Source: Paraplanobispora siamensis (GTDB lineage Bacteria > Actinomycetota > Actinomycetes > Streptosporangiales > Streptosporangiaceae). From it: a DNA stretch of 64,000 nucleotides. The stretch is from contig NZ_BOOJ01000075.1 of the NCBI RefSeq assembly GCF_016863175.1, forward strand, positions 1 to 64,000, written 5' to 3'. Below the pieces are notes generated by a model that did not search any database, was not told where the DNA came from, and worked only from the letters and a program-made list of their open reading frames with translations. Made by a program: the position numbers and the translations under genes. This document shows, in pieces, positions 63,152 through 64,000 of this stretch; positions within the stretch are counted from its first letter, which is position 1, and each line of letters starts with the position of its first letter.

Positions 63152-64000
63152 TCACTTGGCGTCCAGCCCGAGCAGCCGGGCCGCGTTGTCCTTGAGGATC
63201 AGCGGCCGGACGTCCGGTTTGATGTCGAGCTGCTCGAAGTCGGCCAGCCAGCGGTCGGGCGAGATGACCGGGTAGTCGGAGCCGAACAGCACCTTGTCCT
63301 TCAGCAGCGTGTTGGCGTAGCGCACCAGCTGCGGCGGGAAGTACTTCGGCGACCAGCCCGACAGGTCGATGTGGACGTACGGCTTGTGCGTGGCGACCGC
63401 GAGCGCCTCGTCCTGCCAGGGGAAGGACGGGTGCGCCAGGATGATGCGCAGCTCGGGGAAGTCCACGGCCACGTCGTCGACCAGCATGGGATCGGAGTAC
63501 TTCAGCCGGATGCCGCCGCCGCCCGGCACCCCCGCGCCGATGCCGGTCTGCCCGGTGTGGAACAGCGCGGGGACGCCCAGCTCCTCGATGACCTCGTACA
63601 GCGGGTAGGCGATCGGGTCGTTGGGGGCGAAGCCCTGGATGCTGGGGTGGAACTTGAAGCCGCGCACCCCGTGCTCCTCCACCAGCCGCCGGGCCCGCCT
63701 GGCGCCCGCCCGCCCGCGCCAGGGGTCGACGCTGGCGAAGGGGATCAGGATGTCGGCGTGCTCGGCGCAGGCGGCGGCGACCTCCTCGTTGGGGATCGGC
63801 GGGTGCCCGGTGGCGGTCTCGGCGTCGACGGTGAAGACCACCGCGGCGATGCGGCGCTCGCGGTAGTGGGCCGCCATCTCGGCGATGGTCGGCTCCCGGG
63901 TGCCGTGCACCTTGAAGTAGCGGGTGGAGGCGGCCGACAGCTCCGGGCTGAGCGAGTGGTGCCCGTCGGCGGAGATCTCCGCGTGGGTGTGCACGTCGAT
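63152..64000 (-). CDS. Amidohydrolase-family protein (truncated by the window end)
   Basis: 283 residues of a metal-dependent TIM-barrel hydrolase or decarboxylase. It carries the IDVHTHAE metal motif at the window edge, FKFHPSIQGF, LFHTGQTG and the C-terminal LFGSDYPVISPDRW metal-ligand region. This pattern fits the amidohydrolase_2 group, which includes aromatic acid decarboxylases (ACMSD-like). The frame is open through position 64000, so a few N-terminal residues lie outside the window. It is upstream of the CoA ligase in the same operon. Confidence 0.9.
   Translation of the reverse strand: MDVHTHAEISADGHHSLSPELSAASTRYFKVHGTREPTIAEMAAHYRERRIAAVVFTVDAETATGHPPIPNEEVAAACAEHADILIPFASVDPWRGRAGARRARRLVEEHGVRGFKFHPSIQGFAPNDPIAYPLYEVIEELGVPALFHTGQTGIGAGVPGGGGIRLKYSDPMLVDDVAVDFPELRIILAHPSFPWQDEALAVATHKPYVHIDLSGWSPKYFPPQLVRYANTLLKDKVLFGSDYPVISPDRWLADFEQLDIKPDVRPLILKDNAARLLGLDAK

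Overview
The window is very GC-rich DNA, with strong G/C at third codon positions, GTG starts, mycothiol- and F420-type enzymes, WYL, ECF and HxlR regulators and RNHCP proteins. This fits a filamentous actinomycete, most likely order Streptosporangiales (inference; I cannot place the genus). I saw no tRNA, rRNA, CRISPR array, transposase or prophage gene. It reads as chromosomal accessory DNA made of many short, independently regulated cassettes.

Layout. 0-2 kb: a sigma factor/YCII pair. 1.8-5 kb: an arsenic-type cassette (arsO, arsR, MFS exporter, second arsR) with palindromic operators. 5-10.9 kb: an ECF41 sigma factor, hydrolase, deazaflavin reductase-hemerythrin fusion, HxlR regulator, metallo-beta-lactamase-fold protein and an anthrax-lethal-factor-like metallopeptidase. 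10.9-16.7 kb: a three-gene antibiotic-defence operon (OtrA-like ribosomal protection GTPase plus two ABC exporter halves) with a possible leader ORF. 16.9-24.1 kb: TrkH potassium transporter, PPOX oxidoreductase, acetyltransferase, single-chain acyl-CoA carboxylase and YihY membrane protein. 24.2-24.9 kb: a repeat-rich, hairpin-rich non-coding block. 25-31 kb: THUMP-type methyltransferase, a frameshifted secreted-protein gene, proline iminopeptidase, two RNHCP zinc proteins behind a long structured leader, and a membrane GGDEF enzyme. 31-37 kb: sulfotransferase, FAD oxidase with a 39-bp operator, CYP152 peroxygenase plus hydrolase, STAS protein. 37.5-39.2 kb: a second YCII/sigma pair. 39-49.5 kb: mycothiol-type enzyme, DUF418, MerR, quinone oxidoreductase, two DHFR-fold reductases, a lipoprotein peptidase and a WS/DGAT acyltransferase. 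49.6-52.4 kb: a coiled-coil zinc protein and two genes truncated head to head. 52.4-56.5 kb: a NarL-type two-component system divergent from an ABC exporter. 56.6-59.9 kb: WYL regulator divergent from a UvrA-like protein. 59.9-64 kb: a secreted beta-helix protein and an acyl-CoA operon that runs off the window.

A theme is regulated chemical defence: arsenicals, ribosome-targeting drugs, ABC efflux and UvrA-like ABC proteins, each next to its own regulator. A second theme is tandem duplication at the DNA level. Short direct repeats (8-45 bp) occur about a dozen times, several times duplicating the stop-codon context of a gene, and others inside genes making repetitive protein tails or linkers. 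The most interesting items are the CYP152 enzyme with a His at the OleT-type position, the OtrA-ABC-ABC operon with its leader ORF, the dual ArsR cassette, the inverted repeat block at 24.2-24.9 kb, and the stop-codon tandem duplications. No claim here was checked against a database.
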